A DNA stretch of 22,187 bases from an uncultured Porphyromonadaceae bacterium (GCA_900540625.1 UQGP01000037.1:1-22187), one strand, 5' to 3'. Counted from the first letter of the stretch, positions 1-9,390 are shown. Translations and numbers: made by a program. Notes: generated from the sequence alone by a model not told the origin.

Positions 1-55
1 GCTCTATGGCGTTGCTCGTTACGCTGTCACCTAAATTTATTTAGGACAATATTGC
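1..55. repeat. 55-bp inverted repeat, left copy
   Basis: This segment is the reverse complement of 22092-22146 with one difference in 55 bases (C at position 15 here; the partner position 22132 predicts A). It contains a short palindrome, CCTAAAT-TT-ATTTAGG (30-45), and ends in the self-complementary CAATATTG. Identity stops after position 55, which sets the inner boundary; the outer boundary is cut by the window edge. It lies just upstream of the valS promoter and has no convincing reading frame. It could be a dispersed intergenic repeat, a recombination site or the end of a mobile element; the sequence alone does not decide. Confidence 0.9.
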
Positions 56-81
56 TTGTGGCCGCACTTTTCGTCCTATAT

Positions 82-114
82 ATTGGCTTTTTCAGCCGAA
101 ATTTAGTAATTTTG
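82..114 (+). promoter_or_regulatory. Promoter of valS (Bacteroidota type)
   Basis: TAATTTTG (107-114) matches the Bacteroidota -7 consensus TAnnTTTG. ATTG (82-85) lies 21 bases upstream as a -33 element. The predicted transcript starts near 120 and has a leader of about 45 nt before the valS start at 167. The promoter begins about 27 bp inside the end of the left inverted repeat, so an inversion ending in that repeat would keep this promoter with valS. Confidence 0.65.
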
Positions 115-166
115 CGATTGATTTAGACAAAAAACCGACTATAAAACATATAATTAGACAATACAA

Positions 167-2869
167 ATGAGCATCAACAACCTGCCCCCTAAATATAATC
201 CCGAAGCCGTAGAAGGCAAATGGTACGAATACTGGATGCAGCATAATATGTTCCACAGCGTACCCGACGGACGCGAACCCTACTCCATCGTCATCCCGCC
301 ACCAAACGTCACCGGCGTTCTTCACATGGGGCATATGCTCAACAACACGATACAAGACATATTGGTGCGCCGCGCTCGCATCCAAGGCAAGAACGCTATT
401 TGGGTGCCGGGTACCGACCATGCATCCATTGCCACAGAGACAAAGGTCATCGCCAAACTTGCTAAAGAAGGCATCAAAAAAAGCGACCTTACGCGCGAGC
501 AGTTCTTAAAGCACGTATGGGACTGGACGGAAACGCACGGAGGTATCATACTCAAGCAGTTACGCCGTCTCGGCGCATCATGCGACTGGGAACGCACAGC
601 ATTCACTATGGATGCGCCACGCTCCGAGGCTGTCACCAAAGTTTTCGTTGACCTGTACAACAAGGGATTGCTCTATCGCGGTCTGCACATGGTCAACTGG
701 GACCCTGTAAACCTCACGGCCATCTCCGACGACGAAGTAAATTACGTTCAGGAGCACAGCCATCTATTCTATTTGCGATACTACCTCGCAGATGCCTGCG
801 AAATCACGCCCGCCGAGGGTCAAGTGGTACATACCGATGAAAACGGACGCCACTACGCTTTGGTAGCCACGACACGACCCGAGACAATCATGGGCGATAC
901 CGCAATGTGCATCAATCCCAAAGACCCCAAGAATACTTGGCTGCGCGGACATCGTGTAATTGTGCCTTTGGTAGGCCGCGAAATTCCCGTAATCGAAGAC
1001 CGATATGTAGACATCGAGTTCGGTACAGGATGCCTCAAAGTCACACCCGCGCATGACAAAAACGACTATATGCTGGGCAAGACACACAATCTCGAGTCCA
1101 TAGATATATTTAACGATGACGCCACCATCGCAGCAACAGCCGGAATGTACGTCGGTATGGACCGCTTCGATTGTCGTAAAGCTATCGCCGAGGACCTCAA
1201 GAAAGCCAGGCTGCTTGAACGTGTCGAAGACTATACCAACAACGTAGGATACAGCGAGCGCACTAAGGTTGCCATCGAGCCGCGATTGTCACTACAATGG
1301 TTTGTTTCGATGAAACATTTCGCAGAAATTGCGACTCCGCCCGTAATGGATGATGTTATTCGCTTCGTTCCCGAAAAATACAAGAACACCTACCGCGCAT
1401 GGATGGACGGCATCAAGGATTGGTGCATAAGCCGCCAGTTATGGTGGGGCCACCGCATCCCGGCATGGTACTATAACGGTACCGATGGCGAGACGCACAT
1501 AGCCGTGGCTGTCAACGAGGACGAGGCGCTCAAAATCGCACGCAAAGACTCAGGCAACGATGCGTTGCAACTTTCCGATCTTAAACGTGACCCGGATGCC
1601 CTTGACACCTGGTTCTCCTCGTGGCTGTGGCCTATCACACTTTTTGATGGCATAAACAACCCCGGCAACGAAGAAATCAAATACTATTACCCGACAGCGA
1701 CACTCGTGACCGGACCGGACATCATATTCTTCTGGGTGGCACGAATGATTATGGCCGGATACGAATACATCGGTACATACCCGTTCCGCAACGTCTACTT
1801 CACAGGCATTGTACGCGACAACCTGGGTCGCAAAATGTCCAAGAGTCTCGGCAACTCGCCCGACCCCATCGAACTTATGGACAAATACGGCGCCGACGGC
1901 GTGCGTATGGGTATGCTCCTGGCAGCTCCCGCCGGCAACGACATCCTTTTTGATGAGCACCTCTGCGAACAAGGCCGAAACTTCTGCAACAAATTGTGGA
2001 ACGCCTTCCGTCTGCTTAGCGGATGGCAGGTCGATGATACGCTTACACCTACCGAAGTCTCCAAGAAAGCCAATATATGGTTCGAGGCTCGTTTGTCTCA
2101 GACCATCGAGCAGGTGGACGACCTCTTCGAAAAGTTCCGTCTCAATGAAGCTCTTATGGCTATATATCGCCTCGTTCGCGATGATTATTCATCGTGGTAT
2201 CTCGAGATGATAAAACCGGAATACGGCAAGCCCATCGACAGCACAACATACGAGCACGCAATCGAATATATGGACGCACTGCTTCGTCTGCTGCACCCCT
2301 TCATGCCGTTCATCACCGAGGAACTTTGGCAGAACCTTCGCCAGCGCCGCCCCGGCGAATCGGTGATGTATGCCGCTGCACCCAAGGCCACAGAATACTC
2401 GCCGGCCCTAATCGACGCAATGGCTGTAGCTCAAGAAATTGTCACAGCCGTACGCGGAGCACGCGCGGCAAAAGGCTTATCACCGCGCCAAGCTCTCGTT
2501 CTCAATGTCCTGGGCTCTCTTGATAAAGGCATTCCCACCGAAGTAATCGCAAAATTGGCCAATATCGAGGGTATCAACGAGAATGCCGCAAAAGACCCGC
2601 TGGCCGCCTCGTTTATGGTCGGAACAACCGAGTTCAACATCCCGATGGAATCGACAGTGGACGCCGAAGCCGAGCTTCAACGCTTGACCAAAGACCTCGA
2701 ATACAATCGCGGATTCCTGCAAAGCGTAGAACGCAAGCTCTCCAACGAACGCTTTGTAGCCAATGCCCCGGCAGCCGTTGTCGAGGCCGAACGACGTAAA
2801 CAGGCTGATGCTACAGCCAAAATTGCAGCACTCGAAGCATCTATCGCAGCTATCAAATCGCAAAAGTAA
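167..2869 (+). CDS. valS: Valine--tRNA ligase (ValRS)
   Basis: A cytoplasmic class I aminoacyl-tRNA synthetase that charges tRNA-Val. At 900 aa it is a normal full-length ValRS. The nucleotide-binding HIGH signature appears as HMGH at residues 53-56, after the typical PPPNVTG stretch. The second signature, KMSKS, is at 556-560. The CP1 editing domain lies between them, with the family stretch VATTRPETIMGD near 235-245. The C-terminal 65 or so residues are rich in Glu, Lys and Leu, matching the tRNA-binding coiled coil of ValRS. The ATG at 167 gives an N-terminus that starts right at the conserved PPKYNP region, and it has its own promoter. The stop overlaps the next start by one base (TAATG), so the following small gene is probably translationally coupled. 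Identification is secure. Confidence 0.98.
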   Translation: MSINNLPPKYNPEAVEGKWYEYWMQHNMFHSVPDGREPYSIVIPPPNVTGVLHMGHMLNNTIQDILVRRARIQGKNAIWVPGTDHASIATETKVIAKLAKEGIKKSDLTREQFLKHVWDWTETHGGIILKQLRRLGASCDWERTAFTMDAPRSEAVTKVFVDLYNKGLLYRGLHMVNWDPVNLTAISDDEVNYVQEHSHLFYLRYYLADACEITPAEGQVVHTDENGRHYALVATTRPETIMGDTAMCINPKDPKNTWLRGHRVIVPLVGREIPVIEDRYVDIEFGTGCLKVTPAHDKNDYMLGKTHNLESIDIFNDDATIAATAGMYVGMDRFDCRKAIAEDLKKARLLERVEDYTNNVGYSERTKVAIEPRLSLQWFVSMKHFAEIATPPVMDDVIRFVPEKYKNTYRAWMDGIKDWCISRQLWWGHRIPAWYYNGTDGETHIAVAVNEDEALKIARKDSGNDALQLSDLKRDPDALDTWFSSWLWPITLFDGINNPGNEEIKYYYPTATLVTGPDIIFFWVARMIMAGYEYIGTYPFRNVYFTGIVRDNLGRKMSKSLGNSPDPIELMDKYGADGVRMGMLLAAPAGNDILFDEHLCEQGRNFCNKLWNAFRLLSGWQVDDTLTPTEVSKKANIWFEARLSQTIEQVDDLFEKFRLNEALMAIYRLVRDDYSSWYLEMIKPEYGKPIDSTTYEHAIEYMDALLRLLHPFMPFITEELWQNLRQRRPGESVMYAAAPKATEYSPALIDAMAVAQEIVTAVRGARAAKGLSPRQALVLNVLGSLDKGIPTEVIAKLANIEGINENAAKDPLAASFMVGTTEFNIPMESTVDAEAELQRLTKDLEYNRGFLQSVERKLSNERFVANAPAAVVEAERRKQADATAKIAALEASIAAIKSQK

Positions 2870-3054
2870 TGCGGATATCCGTTATCATACGTTTTGCCAT
2901 ACTATTTGTCCTATGGGCATTGCTCGTAGGCTATATCGTATTGCATACCAAAGTGACATTGTACATCATTTTCGTGATTATTGCCTCGGCAATAATTATA
3001 TTTGTACCGATGTATAAGAAGTACGTAAAAAATGACCAAGGTCCAAAGCTCTAA
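2869..3054 (+). CDS. Small two-helix membrane protein, unknown function
   Basis: A 61-aa protein I do not recognise. Two hydrophobic stretches are visible, roughly residues 4-25 and 28-48, separated by a short HTK turn. A positively charged tail follows (YKKYVKNDQGPKL), predicting a hairpin in the inner membrane with a cytoplasmic C-terminus. The ATG overlaps the valS stop by one base. Its last 23 bases overlap the start of dxs in another frame. This packing, plus a plausible membrane protein in the coding frame, argues that it is real and co-translated, although no homology can be cited. It might assist a membrane process of the operon, or it might serve mainly as a translational coupler between valS and dxs. 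Function is unknown. Confidence 0.75.
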   Translation: MRISVIIRFAILFVLWALLVGYIVLHTKVTLYIIFVIIASAIIIFVPMYKKYVKNDQGPKL

Positions 3055-4948
3055 ATATCCGCTGCTGTCAACCATAGACTCTCCGGCAGACCTGCGAAAG
3101 CTCGATATCGACCAACTACCGCAAGTCTGTGACGAAATACGAGCCATGCTCATCGAAACCCTGAGCCACAATCCGGGTCACTTTGCCTCATCGATGGGCG
3201 CTGTGGAGATTACCGTGGCCCTGCATTATGTCTTTGACACCCCATACGACCGAATAGTATGGGACGTAGGACACCAGGCTTACGGGCACAAAATTCTGAC
3301 CGGACGACGCGATGCATTCGACACACTGCGCACATTCGGCGGAATATCGGGATTTCCCAACCCGGACGAAAGCCAATACGATACCTTCAGCGCAGGACAC
3401 GCATCAAATTCGATTTCCGCGGCACTTGGGATGGCCATAGCCGCACGCCTCAACAACGACACCCCACGACGAAACGTTGTAGCTGTCATCGGCGATGCAT
3501 CAATCTCGGGCGGTCTGGCTTTCGAAGGGCTCAACAACGCAGCCAATACGCCCAACAACCTGCTCATTGTCCTCAATGACAATGATATGTCCATCGACCG
3601 GAACGTTGGCGCTCTCAGTCGCTACCTCACACACTTGACAACCTCTCCGGGGTACAACGCCCTGCGATATAAGCTATACCGCGGAGCAGTCAAGATGGGC
3701 CTTATCAGCGAGCGCAGACGAGGCAAAATCCTGCGCTTCAACAATTCGTTGAAAGCGATGTTGTCCTCCGAACAAAACATATTCGAAGGCCTCAACATTC
3801 GTTATTTCGGACCTTATGACGGTCACGATGCGGTGAAACTCGTACGCATCTTCCGCGACATCAAAGACATGGAAGGTCCTCGTATATTACATCTTAGAAC
3901 AATAAAGGGACATGGCTATGCTCCGGCCGAAGCCGACCCCGCAATATGGCATGCACCGGGACTTTTCGACCCCGGTACAGGCACTCGCAATAGCTCGAGC
4001 GGCATTAAGTATCAAGATGTTTTAGGCCGCTGGCTTATAAATGTGTGCAAAAAAGACAGTCGCGTAGTAGCAATTACGGCGGCAATGCCTTCCGGTACCT
4101 CCGTATCGATGTTGCAGCACGAGATGCCTGAAAAAGTCTTTGATGTCGGTATCAGCGAGGAACATGCCGTAACATTTGCCGGTGGCTTGGCTAAAGAAGG
4201 TCTACGCCCTATCGTCGCCATATATTCGAGCTTCCTGCAACGAGCTTACGACCAAATGATACACGATGTGGCGCTGATGCGCTTACCGGTGATATTCGCC
4301 ATAGACCGTGCAGGTATAGTCGGCGAGGACGGAGCCACGCACCACGGAATGTACGACATGGCCTATATGAGCACAATACCCGGCATGGTCGTATGCGCAC
4401 CTTCCGATGCAATCATGATGCAAGACATGTTGCACACCGCTTTGCACCGCAACGAAGGTCCTACTGCCATACGATATCCGCGAGGCAAAGCGCATAACGC
4501 CGAGGCACTGGATTCGACAAAACCGCAATTATTAGAAATTGGTCGTGGACGCCACGTACGAGACAATGCCGATGCACGTGTAGCAATTATATCCATCGGC
4601 ACCATGCTGTATGACGCATTGCACGCAGCCGAGACTTTAGCGGCTCAAGGCATCGAAACATCCGTATACGACATAATGTTCCTCAAACCGATAGATACGG
4701 GAATACTTGATGAGATTGCAGCGCGAGGCATCCCGGTGGTCACCGTCGAAGACGGGGCTGCTGTCTACGGTGGTCTTGGATCTGTCGTAACATCCTATAT
4801 GTCTGACAATCACCCGGGCGTAAGAGTTCATCCAATAGGAGTCGGCGACACTTTTGTTCCGCATGGCACTGTTGCACAGTTGAAAGCTTTATGCGCCATA
4901 GACGCAGACGGCATAGTAGGCACGATTAAACAAATCCTCGAAAAATGA
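3032..4948 (+). CDS. dxs: 1-deoxy-D-xylulose-5-phosphate synthase (DXS)
   Basis: Thiamine-diphosphate enzyme that condenses pyruvate and glyceraldehyde 3-phosphate to DXP, the first step of the MEP isoprenoid pathway; DXP also feeds thiamine and pyridoxal synthesis. The 638-aa length is typical. His50 in GHFAS corresponds to the catalytic His49 of E. coli DXS. The ThDP/Mg site is GDASISGG (from residue 154) with the downstream NDNDMSI stretch. Glu376 in ISEEHAVT corresponds to E. coli Glu370, which activates the cofactor. A transketolase-like pyrimidine-binding domain and a C-terminal domain follow. The ATG at 3032 is supported because the protein then begins with the KYPLLSTIDSPADLR segment seen near all DXS N-termini. 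It overlaps the upstream small gene by 23 nt and trkA by 4 nt (ATGA), indicating one transcript. Confidence 0.98.
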   Translation: MTKVQSSKYPLLSTIDSPADLRKLDIDQLPQVCDEIRAMLIETLSHNPGHFASSMGAVEITVALHYVFDTPYDRIVWDVGHQAYGHKILTGRRDAFDTLRTFGGISGFPNPDESQYDTFSAGHASNSISAALGMAIAARLNNDTPRRNVVAVIGDASISGGLAFEGLNNAANTPNNLLIVLNDNDMSIDRNVGALSRYLTHLTTSPGYNALRYKLYRGAVKMGLISERRRGKILRFNNSLKAMLSSEQNIFEGLNIRYFGPYDGHDAVKLVRIFRDIKDMEGPRILHLRTIKGHGYAPAEADPAIWHAPGLFDPGTGTRNSSSGIKYQDVLGRWLINVCKKDSRVVAITAAMPSGTSVSMLQHEMPEKVFDVGISEEHAVTFAGGLAKEGLRPIVAIYSSFLQRAYDQMIHDVALMRLPVIFAIDRAGIVGEDGATHHGMYDMAYMSTIPGMVVCAPSDAIMMQDMLHTALHRNEGPTAIRYPRGKAHNAEALDSTKPQLLEIGRGRHVRDNADARVAIISIGTMLYDALHAAETLAAQGIETSVYDIMFLKPIDTGILDEIAARGIPVVTVEDGAAVYGGLGSVVTSYMSDNHPGVRVHPIGVGDTFVPHGTVAQLKALCAIDADGIVGTIKQILEK

Positions 4949-6279
4949 AAATAGTAATTGCAGGCGCCGGAGATGTTGGCTCACATTTGGCCAAACTTCT
5001 CACCCATGAAGAGCAGGACATTCTCGTAATAGACGAGAATGCAGAGCGTTTAGCCTTTTTGGACTCCAATTACAACCTTATGACCTTGACGGGAAGTCCC
5101 ACATCTTTCCGTACCTTGCGTGAAGCACGCGTTGGGTCTTGCGATTTGTTTATTGCACTTACGCCGTCCGAGACAGACGACATTGTCGCATGTTCCATTG
5201 CAAAAAATTTGGGAGCGGACATTACCGTAGCTCGCATCAACAGCTACGATTTTATGGAGGAACGCAACCATGAACTTGTGACACGTATGGGCGTGGACAA
5301 GCTTATATATCCCGAATATCTGGCAGCCCAGGAGATAATCACGGCCATGCGTCGGTCGTGGGTTAGACAGTGGTTCGAGCTACATAACGGCGAGATTATT
5401 GTCGTGGGCGTTAAGTTGACCTCCCGCTCACCCATAGCGGGACAAATGATACGTGATTTTGCCTTCGCCAACCGCAATTTCCATGTGTCAGCCATTAAAC
5501 GAGCGCACGAGATTATCATTCCGCGAGGCGATGACACTCTTGAAGCCGGCGATATCGCGTACATCACCTCCACCCACGAGCACGTGGACGAATTGCTTGC
5601 ACTTACCGGCAAAATCGAGCACAAAATACGCCGCGCAATGATTATGGGCGGTGGCAAAATAGCCATACGCCTCGCATCTCTCGCCGGCGATGAATTCGAC
5701 TTCAAAATCATAGACAACAACCCCGAAGTGTGCCGCCACCTTCCGGAGAAATGCCCCAATTGCGACATCATACAAGGTGACGCGCGCGACATTGACCTGC
5801 TAATAGACGAGGGCATCGACCAATACGACGCCTTTATCGCCCTGACCGGAAGCAGCGAAGCCAACATATTGACCTGTCTCACGGCTAAAGAGATGGGCAT
5901 CAAAAAGACTATAGCCGAAGTCGAGAACATCCAATATATATCACAAGCCGAAGGCCTGAATATCGGCACAATAATCAACAAAAAACTGTTGGCTTCCAGT
6001 TCTATATTCCAGCTTCTGCTGGATGCAGACTCTTCGACATCCAAATGCCTGGCACTCAGTGATGCCGAAGTTGCTGAATTGGAAGTGCGCCCCGGCGCAA
6101 AAATTTCAGGGAAACCGGTAAAAGACCTCAAATTGTCCCACGATATGACATTGGCCGGACTTATCCGCGACGGCAAGGGTATGCTTGTCGGCGGCGATAC
6201 GGTCATATTACCCGGCGACCATGTCGTGGTCTTCTGCCTGAGCGGAGCGTTACATAAGGTCGAAAAGCTGTTCAACTGA
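4945..6279 (+). CDS. trkA: Trk potassium uptake regulatory subunit TrkA
   Basis: Cytoplasmic NAD(H)/nucleotide-binding gating subunit of the Trk K+ uptake system, partner of TrkH. The 444-aa protein shows the duplicated architecture of TrkA. The first RCK-N Rossmann domain starts at residue 3 with IAGAGDVGSHLA and an acidic end to beta 2 (VIDEN). An RCK-C domain covers roughly residues 140-225. A second Rossmann domain starts near 231 (IMGGGKIAIRLA), and a second RCK-C domain ends the protein. There is no membrane segment. The ATG overlaps the dxs stop as ATGA, a sign of translational coupling. trkH follows after 64 nt, so the two Trk subunits are made together. Nothing appears truncated. Confidence 0.96.
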   Translation: MKIVIAGAGDVGSHLAKLLTHEEQDILVIDENAERLAFLDSNYNLMTLTGSPTSFRTLREARVGSCDLFIALTPSETDDIVACSIAKNLGADITVARINSYDFMEERNHELVTRMGVDKLIYPEYLAAQEIITAMRRSWVRQWFELHNGEIIVVGVKLTSRSPIAGQMIRDFAFANRNFHVSAIKRAHEIIIPRGDDTLEAGDIAYITSTHEHVDELLALTGKIEHKIRRAMIMGGGKIAIRLASLAGDEFDFKIIDNNPEVCRHLPEKCPNCDIIQGDARDIDLLIDEGIDQYDAFIALTGSSEANILTCLTAKEMGIKKTIAEVENIQYISQAEGLNIGTIINKKLLASSSIFQLLLDADSSTSKCLALSDAEVAELEVRPGAKISGKPVKDLKLSHDMTLAGLIRDGKGMLVGGDTVILPGDHVVVFCLSGALHKVEKLFN

Positions 6280-6343
6280 CATTTGTTTTAACCTATATTA
6301 TACAGCGACTTTAACTACACAAATCAGCATATAGTCATAGCCA

Positions 6344-7831
6344 ATGCAAGTATTGCAAAACATACGCGAACGACGCTTCATCAACTTCCCCATGCTATTA
6401 AAAATAGTGGGATGGTTGCTAATGATTGAGTCGGTGTTTATATGCATCCCCACCATAGTCAGCTTATGCTACGGCGAGGACGATTGGAGTATCTTTGCTA
6501 TTACCGTTGCCATTACATTTACCGTAGGATTTGTGCTTAACAACTGCGTACATGCAGCATATTCACGCATGGCGCGGCGCGAAGGTTTTCTACTTACCGG
6601 TTGTACTTGGGTGATATTCTCACTATTTGGAATGTTGCCTTTGATGTTTGCTCCGAGCAGTCAACTTTCATTCACCGATGCTTTTTTTGAAAGTATCTCA
6701 TGCTTTACCACCACCGGCGCCAGTGTCTATCTTGACGCCGACAGTCTAAGCCACGGCGTACACCTGTGGCGGGCGATGATGCAATGGACCGGCGGCATGG
6801 GTATCATACTATTTACCTTAGCCGTAATACCGATGCTTAACTCGTCCGGAGGAATGCAGATGTTCAACGCTGAAGTCACCGGCATCACTCACGACAAAGT
6901 ACGGCCACGCATATCACAGACAGCCAAGGCATTATGGATTACATATTTTGTCCTTACCGCTTGCTGCGCTATCCTGCTTATGATTGGACCCATAGATGTT
7001 TTTGACAGCATCTGCTACGCTTTCGGGACGCTGAGTACAGGCGGATATTCGACACGTGCCAGTGTCGATTTCTTCGATTCGGATTACGTAAAGGTTGTCA
7101 TTACACTCTTTATGTTCCTTGGCGGAGTCAACTTTGCACTATTGGTACGCAACGCCATACGCAACCCACGGCGACTATGGGACGATGATGTATTTCGGTG
7201 GTTTATTATAATCATCATTGCCGTAACAGCCATCAGTTCGGTTACATTGCTTAGCGTCGGCGTTGAAGATACATGGCGCGAAGCAATAATTGATCCGCTG
7301 TTCCAAACCGTTTCGACAATTACCTCCACCGGATACGTCGTCAACTCCATATCTCAATGGGGGCCTTTTGTTATGGGCTTGCTCATGATTCTGGTATTTA
7401 TAGGTGGTTGTGCCGGCAGTACCAGTGGCGGTGCCAAATTAGATCGCATTATATTCCTATTCAAGCATATACGCAACGAACTATACCGCTGCATCCATCC
7501 CAATGCGGTATTGCCTGTAAGGCTTAACGGCCGAGTGTTGCCGCCGCAGTTGGTCAATAAAGTCGTGGTATTTGTATGCTTATATATGCTCACAATCATT
7601 ATCGGCGGACTTATCATGACCGCCTTTGGGCTTGATGTCAAGGACGCTCTATTGTCCAGTCTGATGTGTATCTCTAACGCATCGCCGGATTTCGGGCTCA
7701 CATCCTTCGGCGAAGACTACAGCGTACTTGCCGATGGTTGCAAATGGGTCTTGGCGTGGACTATGCTTATCGGGCGTCTCGAAGTGTTCACCATAATTAT
7801 AATCTTTACGCCTTCATTCTGGCGCAAATGA
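6344..7831 (+). CDS. trkH: Trk potassium uptake transporter subunit TrkH
   Basis: Integral inner-membrane K+ translocating subunit of the SKT (TrkH/KtrB/HKT) family, 495 aa with many hydrophobic segments and the expected four pore-loop repeats. The filter segments of repeats 1-3 are canonical: CFTTTGAS (120-127), TLSTGGYS (229-236) and TITSTGYV (325-332). The fourth reads MCISNASPDFG near residues 442-452. The family pattern there is NxGPGxG, so the filter glycine seems replaced by Ser and the second glycine by Asp. The rest of the chain is intact. The gene follows trkA directly and no promoter was found in the 64-nt gap, so co-transcription from upstream is likely. No terminator follows before the amylase gene. 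Confidence 0.95.
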   Translation: MQVLQNIRERRFINFPMLLKIVGWLLMIESVFICIPTIVSLCYGEDDWSIFAITVAITFTVGFVLNNCVHAAYSRMARREGFLLTGCTWVIFSLFGMLPLMFAPSSQLSFTDAFFESISCFTTTGASVYLDADSLSHGVHLWRAMMQWTGGMGIILFTLAVIPMLNSSGGMQMFNAEVTGITHDKVRPRISQTAKALWITYFVLTACCAILLMIGPIDVFDSICYAFGTLSTGGYSTRASVDFFDSDYVKVVITLFMFLGGVNFALLVRNAIRNPRRLWDDDVFRWFIIIIIAVTAISSVTLLSVGVEDTWREAIIDPLFQTVSTITSTGYVVNSISQWGPFVMGLLMILVFIGGCAGSTSGGAKLDRIIFLFKHIRNELYRCIHPNAVLPVRLNGRVLPPQLVNKVVVFVCLYMLTIIIGGLIMTAFGLDVKDALLSSLMCISNASPDFGLTSFGEDYSVLADGCKWVLAWTMLIGRLEVFTIIIIFTPSFWRK

Positions 7832-7926
7832 TTTGATTTCTAATAGGCCCTTGTCCACAAACCGGCCAATTTGACTTTTGATAGTTTTTATCTCATATCA
7901 TACTTATTATAAAGCATAATTGCTCT

Positions 7927-9369
7927 ATGTACAGCCTACATAAACAAATACTTCTCGGCGCAATGGCTATGTGCTGCACCGTAGCCTCGGCTTCGGGCAT
8001 ACACGACTCTCGGCACGCAAGTACCTCCGGGAGCGAAACAATACTGCACGCATGGACCTGGTCTTTCGACACCATCGCAGCAAACATGAGAGACATTGCA
8101 GCGGCCGGCTTCACCTATGTACAGACTTCTCCGGCTCAAGCATGCTACGTTGGCGAAGGCGGCGGAATGGCATTATATAGCACCCCGGAAGATTCGGTGA
8201 AAGGCAAATGGTACTACTACTACCAACCCACCGACTGGACCATCGGCAATTATATGCTCGGTGATCGTAATTCGTTCAAGTCTATGTGTGACAGCGCATA
8301 CAAATACGGCGTGCGCGTTTTGGTAGATGTATTGCCCAATCATACGGCTATCGACCACCATGCCGTCCTTCCGACACTCGATGCTGCCGTAGGCGGACAC
8401 GAAAACCTCTATCATGCGAACGGATTCAACGAAATCACAGATTACAATGATCGGTATCAATGCACAACCGGACAAATGGGCGGACTGCCTGACGTCAATA
8501 CCGAAAATCCGGATTTCCAATACTATTACCTGCAATATGTCAACGACCTCATCAATCTCGGAGCACGCGGTTTTCGCTACGATACAGCAAAGCATATAGG
8601 TTTGCCCGACGATCCTCTGGACGCCAAAAGCTTATGCAACGATTTTTGGGACATAGCCACAGGCCGCAAAGCGGTCAAGGGTCTTTCGTTGTTGATGCCT
8701 GACAGCCTGTACATCTATGGCGAAGTGCTTCAAGATCGCAATACCAAAGAAACCGAGTATGCCGAATACATTGACCAAACCGCCAGTTCGTACGGACATA
8801 TTCTTCGTCAAGCCCTTGCCAACGGCAGTGTAAAAGGGATCGACCTTGCACAATGGTGTCACCCGGTAAGCGCACAGCACCTTGTCACCTGGGTAGAAAG
8901 CCACGACACATATTGCAACGAACACATTTCGGCCGGACTTACCAATGACCAAATACGTATGGGTTGGGTAATCCTCGCTGCCCGTGCGGCCGGACGCCCT
9001 CTGTTTTATAGCCGTCCGGAAGGATCATCCATAACCAACGTCTGGGGCATAAACCGTATCGGAGCACGTGGCAATGACCAATTCCGTCATCCCGAAGTCG
9101 TTGCAGTCAACAATTTTCGCAAAGCTATGGCCGGCCAACCCGAAACGATTACCGCCACAAGTGATGGTACCGTCGTTCAAGTGGCTCGCGGCGACCGTGG
9201 TATAGCTTTGGTCAACATCTCTGACAAAAGCCGTAAAATCAAGATGCCGACCACGCTCCCCGACGACACATACATCGATGCCGTACACGGAAACACATTC
9301 AAAGTCTCCAAAGGCATTCTCTCCGGTAAAGCCGAGGCACTCACCTCTTACCTGCTTACCGCGAAATAA
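7927..9369 (+). CDS. Secreted alpha-amylase, GH13, AmyE-like
   Basis: Hydrolyses internal alpha-1,4 bonds of starch or glycogen. The 480-aa precursor has a Sec signal peptide (hydrophobic core about 8-20, likely cleavage after ASA at residue 22), so it acts outside the cytoplasm. All four GH13 motifs are present: DVLPNH (134-139), GFRYDTAKH (215-223, nucleophile Asp219), YGEV (acid/base Glu266) and VESHD (His326, transition-state Asp327). Stretches such as HAWTWSF, YQPTDWTIGN and LVTWVESHDTY closely resemble Bacillus subtilis AmyE, suggesting subfamily GH13_28; that assignment is from memory of AmyE. A C-terminal beta domain is present, but no starch-binding module follows, so it is shorter than AmyE. 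It lies 95 nt after trkH without a clear promoter and ends at a strong terminator. No SusC/SusD neighbour is present. Confidence 0.95.
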   Translation: MYSLHKQILLGAMAMCCTVASASGIHDSRHASTSGSETILHAWTWSFDTIAANMRDIAAAGFTYVQTSPAQACYVGEGGGMALYSTPEDSVKGKWYYYYQPTDWTIGNYMLGDRNSFKSMCDSAYKYGVRVLVDVLPNHTAIDHHAVLPTLDAAVGGHENLYHANGFNEITDYNDRYQCTTGQMGGLPDVNTENPDFQYYYLQYVNDLINLGARGFRYDTAKHIGLPDDPLDAKSLCNDFWDIATGRKAVKGLSLLMPDSLYIYGEVLQDRNTKETEYAEYIDQTASSYGHILRQALANGSVKGIDLAQWCHPVSAQHLVTWVESHDTYCNEHISAGLTNDQIRMGWVILAARAAGRPLFYSRPEGSSITNVWGINRIGARGNDQFRHPEVVAVNNFRKAMAGQPETITATSDGTVVQVARGDRGIALVNISDKSRKIKMPTTLPDDTYIDAVHGNTFKVSKGILSGKAEALTSYLLTAK

Positions 9370-9390
9370 AACACATCGACAGATAATAAA

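Noticed and set aside
5244..6275. Long minus-strand open frame (343 codons) opposite trkA
   Set aside because: It lies entirely within trkA, which has full RCK motifs. The opposite-strand translation is rich in Ser, Arg and Pro with no recognisable motif, as expected of a shadow frame.
7860..7926. Dedicated promoter for the amylase gene
   Set aside because: The region has TTTG and AT-rich stretches but no TAnnTTTG at correct spacing; read-through from trkH is at least as likely.
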